A stretch of DNA of 64,000 bases, taken from Herpetosiphon sp042688385 (GTDB lineage Bacteria > Chloroflexota > Chloroflexia > Chloroflexales > Herpetosiphonaceae). A model generated the notes under the pieces. The model was not told the origin of the DNA. It was given only the letters and a program-made list of their open reading frames with translations, and ran no database searches. The stretch lies in the NCBI RefSeq assembly GCF_042688385.1, contig NZ_JBHUPY010000001.1:930001-994000 (forward strand), in the 5' to 3' direction. This document shows positions 52,851 to 61,556 of this stretch, one piece after another (position 1 is the first letter of the stretch; every line of letters starts with the position of its first letter). The position numbers were made by a program, and so were the translations under genes.

Positions 52851-53797
52851 TGCTCGCTCTCCAATAGGCGTTGTGGATTGCTGCCATCGGCGTTGAAGCG
52901 CCAGATCGTGTTGTTGTAGGCATCGGCGGCATAGACATGATTGTTGTGAAACGCCAAACCAAAGACTTGCCAACGCTCAATCTCGGGCGCAAAAGCAGCG
53001 ATTGGCTGGCCATCGTGGGTCAGGCGTTGGATGCGCTGATTGCCCATATCGCCAACATAAATATCGCCAGTTGCTTGATCGAGCGCAATATTCAGCGGGT
53101 AGGCAAACTCGCCAAGGTTGTTGCCATAGCGGCCAATCACCCGCAAAAATTGCAACGAGATTGTATCGCCATCCTCGTGCAGCGAAAATTCTTGAATTCG
53201 GCCATTGAATGAATCGACCACATACACGTGTTTGCGTTCGCGATCAACGACTAAATCGCTGAGGCCACTAAATTCTTCGTTGCCATTGCCAAACTCGCCA
53301 AAAAACTCGGCCAGTTGGCGGCCATCGCGCTGATACACGACGACGCGATTCGCCTTGTAGTTGGCGACCCAAATTCGGTCAGCGCTATCAACCGTCACGC
53401 CATATGGCTCGTTGGTTGGCTCATCCAGCGCCGGATCATAATCGTTGCCGCCAAACTCGCGGCCAAAACTGCCATCAGGCTCGAAGCTGCGCACGCCGTC
53501 GTGCACCAAGGTTGCTTCATCGTTGTAGATAAAATTGCCAATATAGAGCGTGCCTTGGCTGTCGCGACCAAGATCCCAGCCGGAGTGAATGTTGCTTGGG
53601 CCAACCCCAAAAACCCCAATGCTGGCCGCGATTTGGCCATTGGATTCAAGCTGGGCAATGCGATAATTGCCACGATCAGTCACATACAAATGATGATCAT
53701 CGACAACCGCAACCCCATTTGGTCGCAGCAAGTGTTGGGGTTGCTGACTACAGCCAGCCAACAACCCCACAAGCAAAAATGAAAGACAACGGCGCAT
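52847..53797 (-). CDS. NHL-repeat beta-propeller lipoprotein
   Basis: 316 aa. Lipobox LAGC at about residue 13-16. At least five NHL repeats with the pattern P-x-G-V-A-V-D-x-x-x-x-x-Y-V-x-D-x-x-N-x-R-I (for example RPNGVAVV, YVTDRGNYRI, IYVGDMGNQRI), forming a six-bladed propeller outside the membrane. Translational coupling to the SpoIIE phosphatase suggests it is an extracytoplasmic ligand-binding partner for that sensor. Confidence 0.88.
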   Translation of the reverse strand: MRRCLSFLLVGLLAGCSQQPQHLLRPNGVAVVDDHHLYVTDRGNYRIAQLESNGQIAASIGVFGVGPSNIHSGWDLGRDSQGTLYIGNFIYNDEATLVHDGVRSFEPDGSFGREFGGNDYDPALDEPTNEPYGVTVDSADRIWVANYKANRVVVYQRDGRQLAEFFGEFGNGNEEFSGLSDLVVDRERKHVYVVDSFNGRIQEFSLHEDGDTISLQFLRVIGRYGNNLGEFAYPLNIALDQATGDIYVGDMGNQRIQRLTHDGQPIAAFAPEIERWQVFGLAFHNNHVYAADAYNNTIWRFNADGSNPQRLLESEQ

Positions 53798-53817
53798 GCG
53801 TGCTCCAGCAAGGGTTT

Positions 53818-54177
53818 TTAGAGCCCAAAACGGCCTAGTTTGAGTAACGCGCCGAGAATGCCGGTTAATCCGGTTAGGCCATAGAGGGCAATAATGGCAA
53901 TTGTTTGAGGCTCAAGGCGCAAGCTACTGTTGCGGCTTTGGGTTGGCTTGATCTCAATCCGCTGGCCACGCCAGTATTGAACCTGTGAGCTATTGCTAAA
54001 GCGCGTTGAACCTTGGCGATTCTGCCAGATTTGCCAAGCAACCCAGAGCAAAAAGCCACAGCCCACAAAAACCAAGCCTACGCGCGCCAGATTGGGCATC
54101 GTCCAAACCTGATTGCGAATCACAAACAGGCCCACAACTGCCAAGATTGCTGGAATCCAAGAACGATCAAATCTCAT
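53818..54177 (-). CDS. small membrane protein of unknown function
   Basis: 119 aa with three membrane helices (about 10-22, 30-48, 95-115) and a basic loop. Its ATG overlaps the stop of malQ by 4 nt. No family recognised. It may share the malQ transcript without sharing its task. Confidence 0.65.
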   Translation of the reverse strand: MRFDRSWIPAILAVVGLFVIRNQVWTMPNLARVGLVFVGCGFLLWVAWQIWQNRQGSTRFSNSSQVQYWRGQRIEIKPTQSRNSSLRLEPQTIAIIALYGLTGLTGILGALLKLGRFGL

Positions 54178-55733
54178 AGTTCGCTGGTTTCTTGTAAGTC
54201 AAAGTAGGGTGGAGCGTTGGGATCAAGCTCTTTGCTAAGCGCAGGTTGTGCTAAACGCCCATAGATTTCAGCTAATCCATACAGCGAATGGGCTAAATCG
54301 TAGGATAACTGATCGGGCTTGATCCGCCATGCCCAGTTCCCGCCAGTTAACCCTGGCCGATTCATACGGGCTTCGGTGCCAAGATCAAGCGCATCTTGCA
54401 TCGGGATAATCACCGTGTCAGCAACCGAAGCATACAGGGTGCGAATCATCGTCCACACAATTGCTTCTTCGCCACAATACAAATAGCTGCGGGCGCGATG
54501 CTGTTCTTCTGGGCCTGCACTATTGTACCAGCCGCGCGAGGTATCGTTATCGTGCGAGCCAGTGTAGGCAACCGTATTTTGCACGTAGGTATGCGGCAAG
54601 AAGTTCGATTGGAACGCGCCTGAGGTGAAGGCAAATTGCAAAATCCGCATGCCAGGCAGGGCAAATTGGTCGCGTAATTGATAGACATCGGGCGTGATCA
54701 TGCCCAAATCTTCGGCAATTAACGGTAAGCTGCCAAATGCCTGGGCAATTGCTTGGAAGAAATCAGCGCCTGGGCCACGTCGCCATTCGCCATTGACCGC
54801 TGTTTCTTCAGTGCCCGGCACGGCCCAATAGCCTGCAAAGCCACGGAAGTGATCGATCCGCACAATATCGACAGTGCGCAAACTGGCGCTAATCCGTTGT
54901 TGCCACCATTGATAACCATCTTGGGCCATTACATCCCAACGATAGAGCGGGTTGCCCCAGCGTTGGCCAGTGGCTGAGAAATAATCTGGTGGAACGCCAG
55001 CAATATCAACCGGATTGCCATCGGGATGCAACAAGAACAGGCTGCGATTGCCCCAAACATCGGCGCTATCGTGGGCCACAAAAATTGGAATATCGCCAAC
55101 AATCTTGATGTCGCGTTCGTTGGCATAGCGCTTCAGATCATCCCATTGGTTGAAGAAGGCCCATTGCAAAAACTTATGGAACTGCACATCATCGGCGAGT
55201 TTTTGGCTCCATTCGGCCACAGCCTCAGGCTCATGCAAGGCAATTGCGCTTTCCCAGGTTGTCCACGAAGCGCCATCGTGAGCGGCTTTGCATGCCATGA
55301 ATAAGGCATAATCGTCGAGCCAAGCTTGTTCGGCAGCGCAAAATGCGTTAAAACCACGATCGTCAGCTTGGGCTTTGAAATTTTCAAAGGCTGTGCGCAG
55401 CAGCTGCAATTTGGCCGGAATCACCGCGCCAAAATCGACGCTTTCGCTGGGCAAATGAGTTAATTGCGCCAAATCCCATTCAGCTAGCAAATTGATGCGG
55501 GCCAAATAATCGGGGCTAATCAACATATGGTTGCCAGCAAAGGCCGAAAAACATTGATACGGCGAATCGCCATAGCCCGTTGGCCCAAGCGGCAAAATTT
55601 GCCAGAGCCGAGCGCCAGCGGCTTGTAGCCAATCAACAAATTGATAGGCTTCGCTGCCAAGGTCGCCAATTCCATAGCGACCAGGCAACGACGTGGGGTG
55701 CAGAAGAATCCCCGCAGCTCGTTCGAATGTCAT
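54174..55733 (-). CDS. malQ: 4-alpha-glucanotransferase (amylomaltase)
   Basis: 519 aa, GH77 family. It moves maltooligosaccharide units between glucans in glycogen or maltodextrin metabolism. Visible are the start LLHPTSLPGRYGIGDLG, RIDHFRGF with the catalytic nucleophile Asp, LIAEDLG with the acid/base Glu, and YTGSHDNDTSRGW with the transition-state Asp. Length and motifs fit the bacterial short form. No other glycogen gene lies in the window. Confidence 0.96.
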   Translation of the reverse strand: MTFERAAGILLHPTSLPGRYGIGDLGSEAYQFVDWLQAAGARLWQILPLGPTGYGDSPYQCFSAFAGNHMLISPDYLARINLLAEWDLAQLTHLPSESVDFGAVIPAKLQLLRTAFENFKAQADDRGFNAFCAAEQAWLDDYALFMACKAAHDGASWTTWESAIALHEPEAVAEWSQKLADDVQFHKFLQWAFFNQWDDLKRYANERDIKIVGDIPIFVAHDSADVWGNRSLFLLHPDGNPVDIAGVPPDYFSATGQRWGNPLYRWDVMAQDGYQWWQQRISASLRTVDIVRIDHFRGFAGYWAVPGTEETAVNGEWRRGPGADFFQAIAQAFGSLPLIAEDLGMITPDVYQLRDQFALPGMRILQFAFTSGAFQSNFLPHTYVQNTVAYTGSHDNDTSRGWYNSAGPEEQHRARSYLYCGEEAIVWTMIRTLYASVADTVIIPMQDALDLGTEARMNRPGLTGGNWAWRIKPDQLSYDLAHSLYGLAEIYGRLAQPALSKELDPNAPPYFDLQETSEL

Positions 55734-55804
55734 CGAACTACCTCCAACTATCAGTGAGTATCAAGCAAGTTCTAAAGTATGTCCTTGGTATGATAGCATA
55801 GAGC

Positions 55805-55904
55805 TGGATTAGGAAAGGATGAAGGCTGAATTATAAAAGGCAGAAGTCAGAAGGCAAAAGGCAAAAAGGCTATGGGCTGATGGCTATAGGCGATAAGTGT
55901 GATT
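55805..55904. repeat. intergenic repeats before copy 3 of the G+C-rich element
   Basis: GGATGAAGG, AGGCAGAAGTCAGAAGGC and GGCTATGGGCTGATGGCTAT units. No gene. Confidence 0.7.
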
Positions 55905-56140
55905 GTTCATTGCGTTAACCATGGCATGATCCCCTCACCCCAACCCCTCTCCCACGTGGCGGGCGAGGGGCTTTAATCCCGTGGTTCCGCATTGCGTGGT
56001 GAAAACGGGTGCTCCCCTCGCCCGCGTTCAGTGGAAGCGGGCTTTAACTCAGTGGTTCTGGCGCAATGGCTGATAAATAATGGTCGGCTCCCCTCGCCCG
56101 CGTTCAGTGGGAGAGGGGTTGGGGTGAGGGCATGCTCCCA
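55905..56140 (+). repeat. G+C-rich palindromic element, copy 3, internally duplicated
   Basis: Starts GTTCATTGCGTTAACCATGG as copy 1 and ends GGGAGAGGGG...GGGGTGAGGG, but the centre contains GCTCCCCTCGCCCGCGTTCA twice (near 56010 and 56088), lengthening it to about 236 bp. It lies just behind the borosin-type methyltransferase gene, where it may stop its transcript. Confidence 0.85.
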
Positions 56141-56166
56141 AACCCAATAGCCCATAACCCAAAACC

Positions 56167-56955
56167 CTACAACAAACCGAACTCGTGGGCCAAGGCTTGG
56201 TCGAATTGAGCCTCGCCAAAGGCTGGCACATACAAGGTTGCATAGGCCGAAACCTGCTGCTCGGCCAACTTGTTAAGCCTCACATGGCGAATTGTTGGCT
56301 CTTCGATTGGCAAAATTGCTGCTTGATAGATCGTTACTTGGTGCTGTTCAGGATAAAAGCTTTGTAAATGAGCCACCAAGCGGGCTAGCCCAGCGCGTGG
56401 ATCAAGCCCGGCATGCACAACCTTGAAATAGCCAATCACCCCAATTTGCCATAAAACCAACGGTGTCGTTGGGTCAAAACGCCGTGGCCGCACTAAAAAA
56501 TCGCTAGCTTCGTAACTTTGATAGCCATGCAAGCCAGGATCGAGCGCCAAATCGGCAAATAGACATGCTTCTGCTGAAATGCCGGGCAGCAGATTCACCC
56601 GCACTCCTTCACGCTGCCCGCGCTGCACTAAATTGCTGGTTGGAGTCACAAACACGCTTGGATGGCCATAAAACGCAACACACACCCGCTTGCCTGCCTC
56701 AACCGCTGCCCAAATATGCGCAACCATTGCTTGATACACCTGTTCGCGCGGCAAATCTGCTTGGTAAAAATGGGCCAACGATTCAGCATGCGGGTTCAAC
56801 TTGTGAATCCATTCATCGGCTAGCGGGTGCATGACCAAATAAAAGGTCTGATCGGCTTTGCTAATCCAGGCATGAGCTTCATTGGTTAGATGCGCAATCA
56901 TCGTAATGCCAGTGCCGACCAGCGTCAACGAGCCTTGTTTACGTTGGTTTGGCAT
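56167..56955 (-). CDS. borosin-type peptide backbone alpha-N-methyltransferase
   Basis: 262 aa. The whole protein follows the methyltransferase domain of OphMA, the fungal borosin enzyme, and its bacterial split relatives: LVGTG (12-16) for SAM, FYGHPSVFV (95-103), LLPGISAEACLFADL (122-136) and YEASDFL (148-154). Tyr64, Arg70 and Tyr74 align with OphMA Tyr66, Arg72 and Tyr76; the Tyr63 position is Ala. The fold is that of tetrapyrrole methylases, but the match is to the borosin branch. Unlike OphMA it carries no core peptide, so it must act in trans on the gene before it, from which it is separated by one base (TAAG-ATG). Expected product: N-methylated backbone amides. Confidence 0.88.
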   Translation of the reverse strand: MPNQRKQGSLTLVGTGITMIAHLTNEAHAWISKADQTFYLVMHPLADEWIHKLNPHAESLAHFYQADLPREQVYQAMVAHIWAAVEAGKRVCVAFYGHPSVFVTPTSNLVQRGQREGVRVNLLPGISAEACLFADLALDPGLHGYQSYEASDFLVRPRRFDPTTPLVLWQIGVIGYFKVVHAGLDPRAGLARLVAHLQSFYPEQHQVTIYQAAILPIEEPTIRHVRLNKLAEQQVSAYATLYVPAFGEAQFDQALAHEFGLL

Positions 56956-56956
56956 C

Positions 56957-57550
56957 TTATTGCGGCTGCTCGTCAAAGCCAATTTCAAATAATGGCGGCT
57001 GATCGTCTTTTTGGCGATGATAGACAAAATTGGTTAATTGGGTATGCACTGGTCGCGTTCGACCAACCAAAATATAATTATTGGCCGGAATCGTTAATTG
57101 AATTGGAATATTGGCGCAATTGTAAGTTGGATTTTCGATTTGCTCTTTGCTACGAATATACAACACTTGCGGCATGTCAGCGGGATCATTGGGGTCGACA
57201 TAACACACATGTAAATCAAAATAGGGATTTCCGCTAGAATCTTCGATCATATAACTATGATTGAGCAACCAGCACGTAACTGTATAATCTTTGGATTTAT
57301 CAAGCGCTTCAATAAAGACATTCATATACGATGAAACGATAACATCGATATTGGTATAGGTTCTGGTTTCTGGCGCGATTTGGCCAAGACTGCGCAAGGT
57401 CATCACGGTCGTAATTTCTTGCACCGGATCTTGTTTGGGTAATGTTTGGCCAAGGCCTGCTTGCTGTAAAAATGCTTGAGGATCGTGCTTGAATGAAGCA
57501 AGGCGGCTGGGATCATCGACGAGGGTTTGGACGAAATCGACCATATCCAT
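56957..57550 (-). CDS. borosin precursor candidate with long C-terminal extension
   Basis: 197 aa. Residues 1-55 (DFVQTLVDDPSRLASF, then DPQAFLQQAGL) match the helical borosin-binding leader seen in split precursors and in the C-terminal part of OphMA. Next comes a hydrophobic stretch (about 66-80, NIDVIVSSYMNVF) that is the likely core. Ordinary precursors end about there; this one continues with about 115 residues of a beta-rich, Tyr/Asn/Pro-rich domain I cannot assign. It could be a follower, a cargo protein or a second enzyme. ATG 57550 has AGGAGG nine bases upstream and follows the regulator gene by 16 nt. Confidence 0.75.
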   Translation of the reverse strand: MDMVDFVQTLVDDPSRLASFKHDPQAFLQQAGLGQTLPKQDPVQEITTVMTLRSLGQIAPETRTYTNIDVIVSSYMNVFIEALDKSKDYTVTCWLLNHSYMIEDSSGNPYFDLHVCYVDPNDPADMPQVLYIRSKEQIENPTYNCANIPIQLTIPANNYILVGRTRPVHTQLTNFVYHRQKDDQPPLFEIGFDEQPQ

Positions 57551-57566
57551 GAATCTGTTCCTCCTA

Positions 57567-60500
57567 CTAAACCGCAAGTTTTTGGCTTTGCTCAATTTGG
57601 CTTAAACAAAGCGCAACGTAGGCTTCAATTCCTGACAGTTCGCCTGTGATGTGGCTGTTGCGACTGACACTATGCTGCTGTGGTTGTAAACGATTAAGCA
57701 AGTTTTTGGTTTCGGCGCTACAGGCTGGATGCTGCAATACGCGCTGCCAAAGTTCGAGCCAATGGCTTGGCTGGTCGGTGCAAACCTCCTGCCAAAGCTG
57801 AAGCACGGTCGCATAGCATTCTAATAACAAAGGAATTTCTTGGCGTTGCTGGGCGATTGCAATGGCGCGGGCCAACCATGGTTGCACATGCTGCAACTGA
57901 CGCTGGGCCAATTCGAGTTGGGCGATGTGCAAGGCTGCCCGCCCAATCATCGCCTCTACACCCAACTCTTGGAAGATGGCAAAGGCTTTGTGCAAATAGC
58001 CAGCGCTTTGTTGATATTGCTCACGGCGCAGCGCCAACATGCCCATTTGATCGCGAATTAATGCCTCACCAAGCGGTGTTTTGAGTTGATAGGCCAAATC
58101 GAGGCTGGTTTCAAAATAGTGTTCAGCCTGATCATACTTGGCTTGAGCCAAGGCCACAACCCCTAAAAAGCGCTGACTATGGCACAAGCCCCAGTCATGT
58201 TTTTGGGCTTGATACTGCGTGCTACAGGTCAAAAACGCCTCTTCGGCGGCGCGCCAATTGCCTTGCGCCAAGCGCACTGCCCCAATCGACAACCAAGTAT
58301 CGCTGATTTTAATCTGGTCGTTGATTGATTCTGCTTGGGCCAAACAGCGCTGCAATAAATCCAAGGCACGGGTGTATTCGCCACGCCGCTGAGTAATTAC
58401 GCCAAGCTGCTTGTAAATAAATAATAATTCATTAGCATTTTGTAATTGCAGCTGTTCAAGCAGACCAATACATTGTTGTAATAATTGCTCAGAGTGACTT
58501 AATTCGCCCAGAATATACTGAAATTCAGCATAGCACGCCACAATTCGCACAATAATTAATCCGCTTGCCTCGTTATGCAATGCTTGCTCAGGTATATTTT
58601 CTATTAATCCAGCGGCTGGCTCGAAAAGCTGTTTGCCTTCAATTTCGCGGTTGCGGATCGCAAAAAAGTCATGTAATGCAATACAATACGCGCCAAGAAT
58701 TTGAATCTGCTCGGTTTGGACTGCCCACAGCCAGCCAGCGCGCAGATTATCAAGCTCTTTTTCCAACACAAACAAGGCTTGTTGACTGGAATTGCCATGA
58801 ATCAACGACTCTTGTTGCTGGCTCAAGTGGCCAAAATAGCTGGCGTGATGCTGATAGAGGCTGTGTTGGTCGGCCATAGTTTGTTCGAGCTTGGATTGGG
58901 CAAATTGATGGAGTAACGGGTGCAAGCCATAGCGGGTTTGCTGTTGCTGCACTTCAAGCATTAACAGCGATTTGGCGTGTAAATTGGCCAAAACTGGCAG
59001 ATCGACTGCGGCAATCGCTGCTGCTGCTTGGGCATCGAAGCTGCTGGGAAATACCGCCAAGCGCGCTAAACAAGCCTGTTCATGCTGGTCGAGTAATTGC
59101 CACGAATAATCGAAGGCTGCTTGAATACTGCGGTGGCGAGTTGGAATATCAACCACATCGCTGTGAAATAGCTGCATATCTTGGCGTAGTGCCTGCACAA
59201 TTTCGTCGCCGCTGCGAATCGTCATCCACGGGGCGATTAATTCGATTGCTAGCGGCAAGCCATGAACCATTTGGCAAATTTGGCCAATTGCTTGGCGCTC
59301 GGCGGGCGCATAATCAGCTAAATTGGCCGATTTTCCTTGGCGTTGCAAGCAATTCATAAATAGATCAAGCGCTGCAAAATGCTGGAATTGTTCAGCCAGC
59401 AAGGGCGAATATTCTGCATCAAGCTCGATTTTGGGATAAGCCAAACCTGCTACTTCCAACACATATTCGTTTTGCAGCCGCATGCGTTCGCGCGAACCGA
59501 TAATCAAGCGCAATTGGGGAAGTTGCTGGATCAAGTTGCTCAAGGCTCGGCGAGCGCTGGTGGCCAGCAATTCGCCATTATCGATAATGATCAGCAACTC
59601 TTGGGTTTGAATTTGGTGAATGATATGCTCGACAAAATCGCTGTTGCGGGGCGGTGCGAGGCTGAGGGTTTGGATTAACGTCAAGAGCACTGGCTCGGCC
59701 TCTAAAAGCTGGGGCTGTTGGTCGGGGCTGAACAACGAACAATAAAAAACGCCATTGCTGGCTGGCCCGAGATAATCATTGACGACCTTCCAGCCAAAGG
59801 TCAGGGCTAGCTGGGTTTTGCCACTGCCACCAGCGCCCATAATCGTCAGGAGTTGATGTTGTTCGGCTGCAAGCCACTGGGTTAGACGTTCTAGCTCGGT
59901 TTGGCGGCCATACAACAGCGGAGTTGCCCGAATCAGGCGCTGTGGGCGTTGGGCTGGCGTGGCCAAAATTTGGCGTTGCAAGGCTGCGCTGGCAGGTTCG
60001 GGTTGTAATCCATATTCACGCTCGAGCACCTGTTCGAGCAAGCGATATTGGCGCAACGCTGTATGGCGCTGGCCGGTGCGCATCAACAACACCATTAACT
60101 GGCGTTGGGCAACCTCATCGCACGCATCGAGCGTGACCAAGCGTTGGAGCCAACGAATGGCCTCATTGTAGTTGCTGACGAGGCTATAGCGTTCGATCAG
60201 GCGGCGCAGCGCGACGAATGTTTGTTGTCGCCAATATTCTGCCTGCTGAAGCTGCCATTTTCCAAAGCCTTCTGCATCACGCAAATAAAAGCCGTTTAAG
60301 AAATCGCCCTGATAGTGCTCAATTGCGCTGGCCAACTCCTCGGTTGAGCTGGCTGGATTTGCATAGATCTTGGCGCAATAGTGCAGATCAAGCCAATAGT
60401 TTGCTTGCGGATGCAGCCCAATTGTATGCCGCGTGACTTCAATAAACGGATTGAGCGCTTTGCGTAATTGATTGAGCGTTAGGCGCAGATTGCCCGCCGT

Positions 60501-60719
60501 GCGCTCCGCCGATAAATCATCCCACAACAATTGGGCCAACACCTCGCGTTCGTGAGGATAGGGATTGACCACAAGATAGGTTAGGAGGGCTTCGACTTTG
60601 CGGGTTGCCAGATCGCTGATCCGTTGATTGTCGATAAAGATCCGCAAACCACCAAAAACGTGAATCCGTAAACTTTGCACCGATTGAGCCGAATCATCAG
60701 GCTGAGGCGTGACATTCAC
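57567..60719 (-). CDS. BTAD/NB-ARC/TPR transcriptional regulator (AfsR-like)
   Basis: 1050 aa. N-terminal winged helix (about 15-110) and BTAD domain (about 110-255), then an NB-ARC ATPase with P-loop MGAGGSGKT (294-302), Walker B near 357 (LIIIDNGE), and a C-terminal array of TPR-like repeats (about 660-1000). This is the AfsR/SARP layout of pathway-specific activators of secondary metabolism. It is the first gene of the borosin-type unit and so is the likely activator of it. The Walker B acid pair is reduced to a single Asp. Confidence 0.93.
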   Translation of the reverse strand: MNVTPQPDDSAQSVQSLRIHVFGGLRIFIDNQRISDLATRKVEALLTYLVVNPYPHEREVLAQLLWDDLSAERTAGNLRLTLNQLRKALNPFIEVTRHTIGLHPQANYWLDLHYCAKIYANPASSTEELASAIEHYQGDFLNGFYLRDAEGFGKWQLQQAEYWRQQTFVALRRLIERYSLVSNYNEAIRWLQRLVTLDACDEVAQRQLMVLLMRTGQRHTALRQYRLLEQVLEREYGLQPEPASAALQRQILATPAQRPQRLIRATPLLYGRQTELERLTQWLAAEQHQLLTIMGAGGSGKTQLALTFGWKVVNDYLGPASNGVFYCSLFSPDQQPQLLEAEPVLLTLIQTLSLAPPRNSDFVEHIIHQIQTQELLIIIDNGELLATSARRALSNLIQQLPQLRLIIGSRERMRLQNEYVLEVAGLAYPKIELDAEYSPLLAEQFQHFAALDLFMNCLQRQGKSANLADYAPAERQAIGQICQMVHGLPLAIELIAPWMTIRSGDEIVQALRQDMQLFHSDVVDIPTRHRSIQAAFDYSWQLLDQHEQACLARLAVFPSSFDAQAAAAIAAVDLPVLANLHAKSLLMLEVQQQQTRYGLHPLLHQFAQSKLEQTMADQHSLYQHHASYFGHLSQQQESLIHGNSSQQALFVLEKELDNLRAGWLWAVQTEQIQILGAYCIALHDFFAIRNREIEGKQLFEPAAGLIENIPEQALHNEASGLIIVRIVACYAEFQYILGELSHSEQLLQQCIGLLEQLQLQNANELLFIYKQLGVITQRRGEYTRALDLLQRCLAQAESINDQIKISDTWLSIGAVRLAQGNWRAAEEAFLTCSTQYQAQKHDWGLCHSQRFLGVVALAQAKYDQAEHYFETSLDLAYQLKTPLGEALIRDQMGMLALRREQYQQSAGYLHKAFAIFQELGVEAMIGRAALHIAQLELAQRQLQHVQPWLARAIAIAQQRQEIPLLLECYATVLQLWQEVCTDQPSHWLELWQRVLQHPACSAETKNLLNRLQPQQHSVSRNSHITGELSGIEAYVALCLSQIEQSQKLAV

Positions 60720-60822
60720 GGAGCTACATCTCCCATAAAACGATTTTGAAACGCTGCGCTGCTATGCTTTGAATTGTAGCAGACCTGCTAACGGATATTC
60801 AATAGCTAGTGAAGGATGCGCT

Positions 60823-61434
60823 ATGAACAGCGAAGTTCGCAATCAAAATCAACCCAGCGAAGCAGTGGCCATACAACTCGTCGAACAAATTTGTCGCGGC
60901 GAACAGGCTGCAATTTGGGAGTTGTATAGTTTGTATCAAGCTGAACTTTCGCATCAATGCTTGGTTTGGATGCATGGCAATGCTCACGATGCTGATGAAG
61001 CATTGAGCCGTTTGGTGCTCAAAGCGTGGGAATCGTTGCCACGCCATGCGCATAAAATTACCAATGCCAAGGCTTGGCTGATGCGCATGGCCTACAATCT
61101 GTGCATTGATCTTCATCGCCAACAGCAACGCGAACTCAAGCGTTTGCAACCGCTCGATAGCTTGTTGGCCAATGATGAACGTATGCCGCAGAGCGCCACG
61201 CCCTCGCCAGAAACTGCCTTGCTCAAGCGCGAAGTCTACGAAACGATCAATCAAGCGTTGCAAGGGTTATCGCCACGCCTCAACAGCACCTTTTCCTTGT
61301 GGTTCTACAACGATATGTCGTGCGATGCGATTGCCCAGCACCAAGGAATTTCGCTGGCCAATGTGTATAAGCGTTTGCAACAAGCCCGCGATATGCTTCA
61401 ACCCCAATTACGCCCAACCACCGTCGAAGGATGA
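60823..61434 (+). CDS. ECF-type RNA polymerase sigma factor
   Basis: 203 aa. Region 2 (about 25-100) includes the ADEALSRLVLKAWESL helix; region 4 (about 140-195) has the helix-turn-helix around CDAIAQHQGISLANVYKRL. Region 3 is absent, as in ECF factors. No anti-sigma gene follows; instead there is a repeat block. The gene is divergent from the BTAD regulator with a 103-nt intergenic region and could take part in control of the borosin-type unit. ATG 60823 has GAAGGA six bases upstream. Confidence 0.85.
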   Translation: MNSEVRNQNQPSEAVAIQLVEQICRGEQAAIWELYSLYQAELSHQCLVWMHGNAHDADEALSRLVLKAWESLPRHAHKITNAKAWLMRMAYNLCIDLHRQQQRELKRLQPLDSLLANDERMPQSATPSPETALLKREVYETINQALQGLSPRLNSTFSLWFYNDMSCDAIAQHQGISLANVYKRLQQARDMLQPQLRPTTVEG

Positions 61435-61437
61435 ATT

Positions 61438-61556
61438 ATGAGGGATGAGGGATGAAATTTAACCGCGAAGAACGCGAAGTTTTGTTGGGATCAAGCTTCG
61501 TGTTCTTCGTGCTCTTCGTGGTTTCGTCCATCGTGCTCTTCGTGGTTTCGTTAGCC
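61438..61556. repeat. GGGATGA and CTTCGTG repeats
   Basis: GAGGGATGAGGGATGA, CGCGAAGAACGCGAAG and four CTTCGTG units (61497-61555). No gene. Confidence 0.75.

Noticed and set aside
56167..56955. Cobalamin or siroheme tetrapyrrole methylase
   Set aside because: The fold is shared, but the motifs and the leader-like partner gene match the borosin methyltransferases, and no cobalamin gene is nearby.
17590..61556. Possible CRISPR arrays in the repeat-rich gaps
   Set aside because: The repeated words are 7-15 bp, variable and without spacers of constant length; no cas gene is present.
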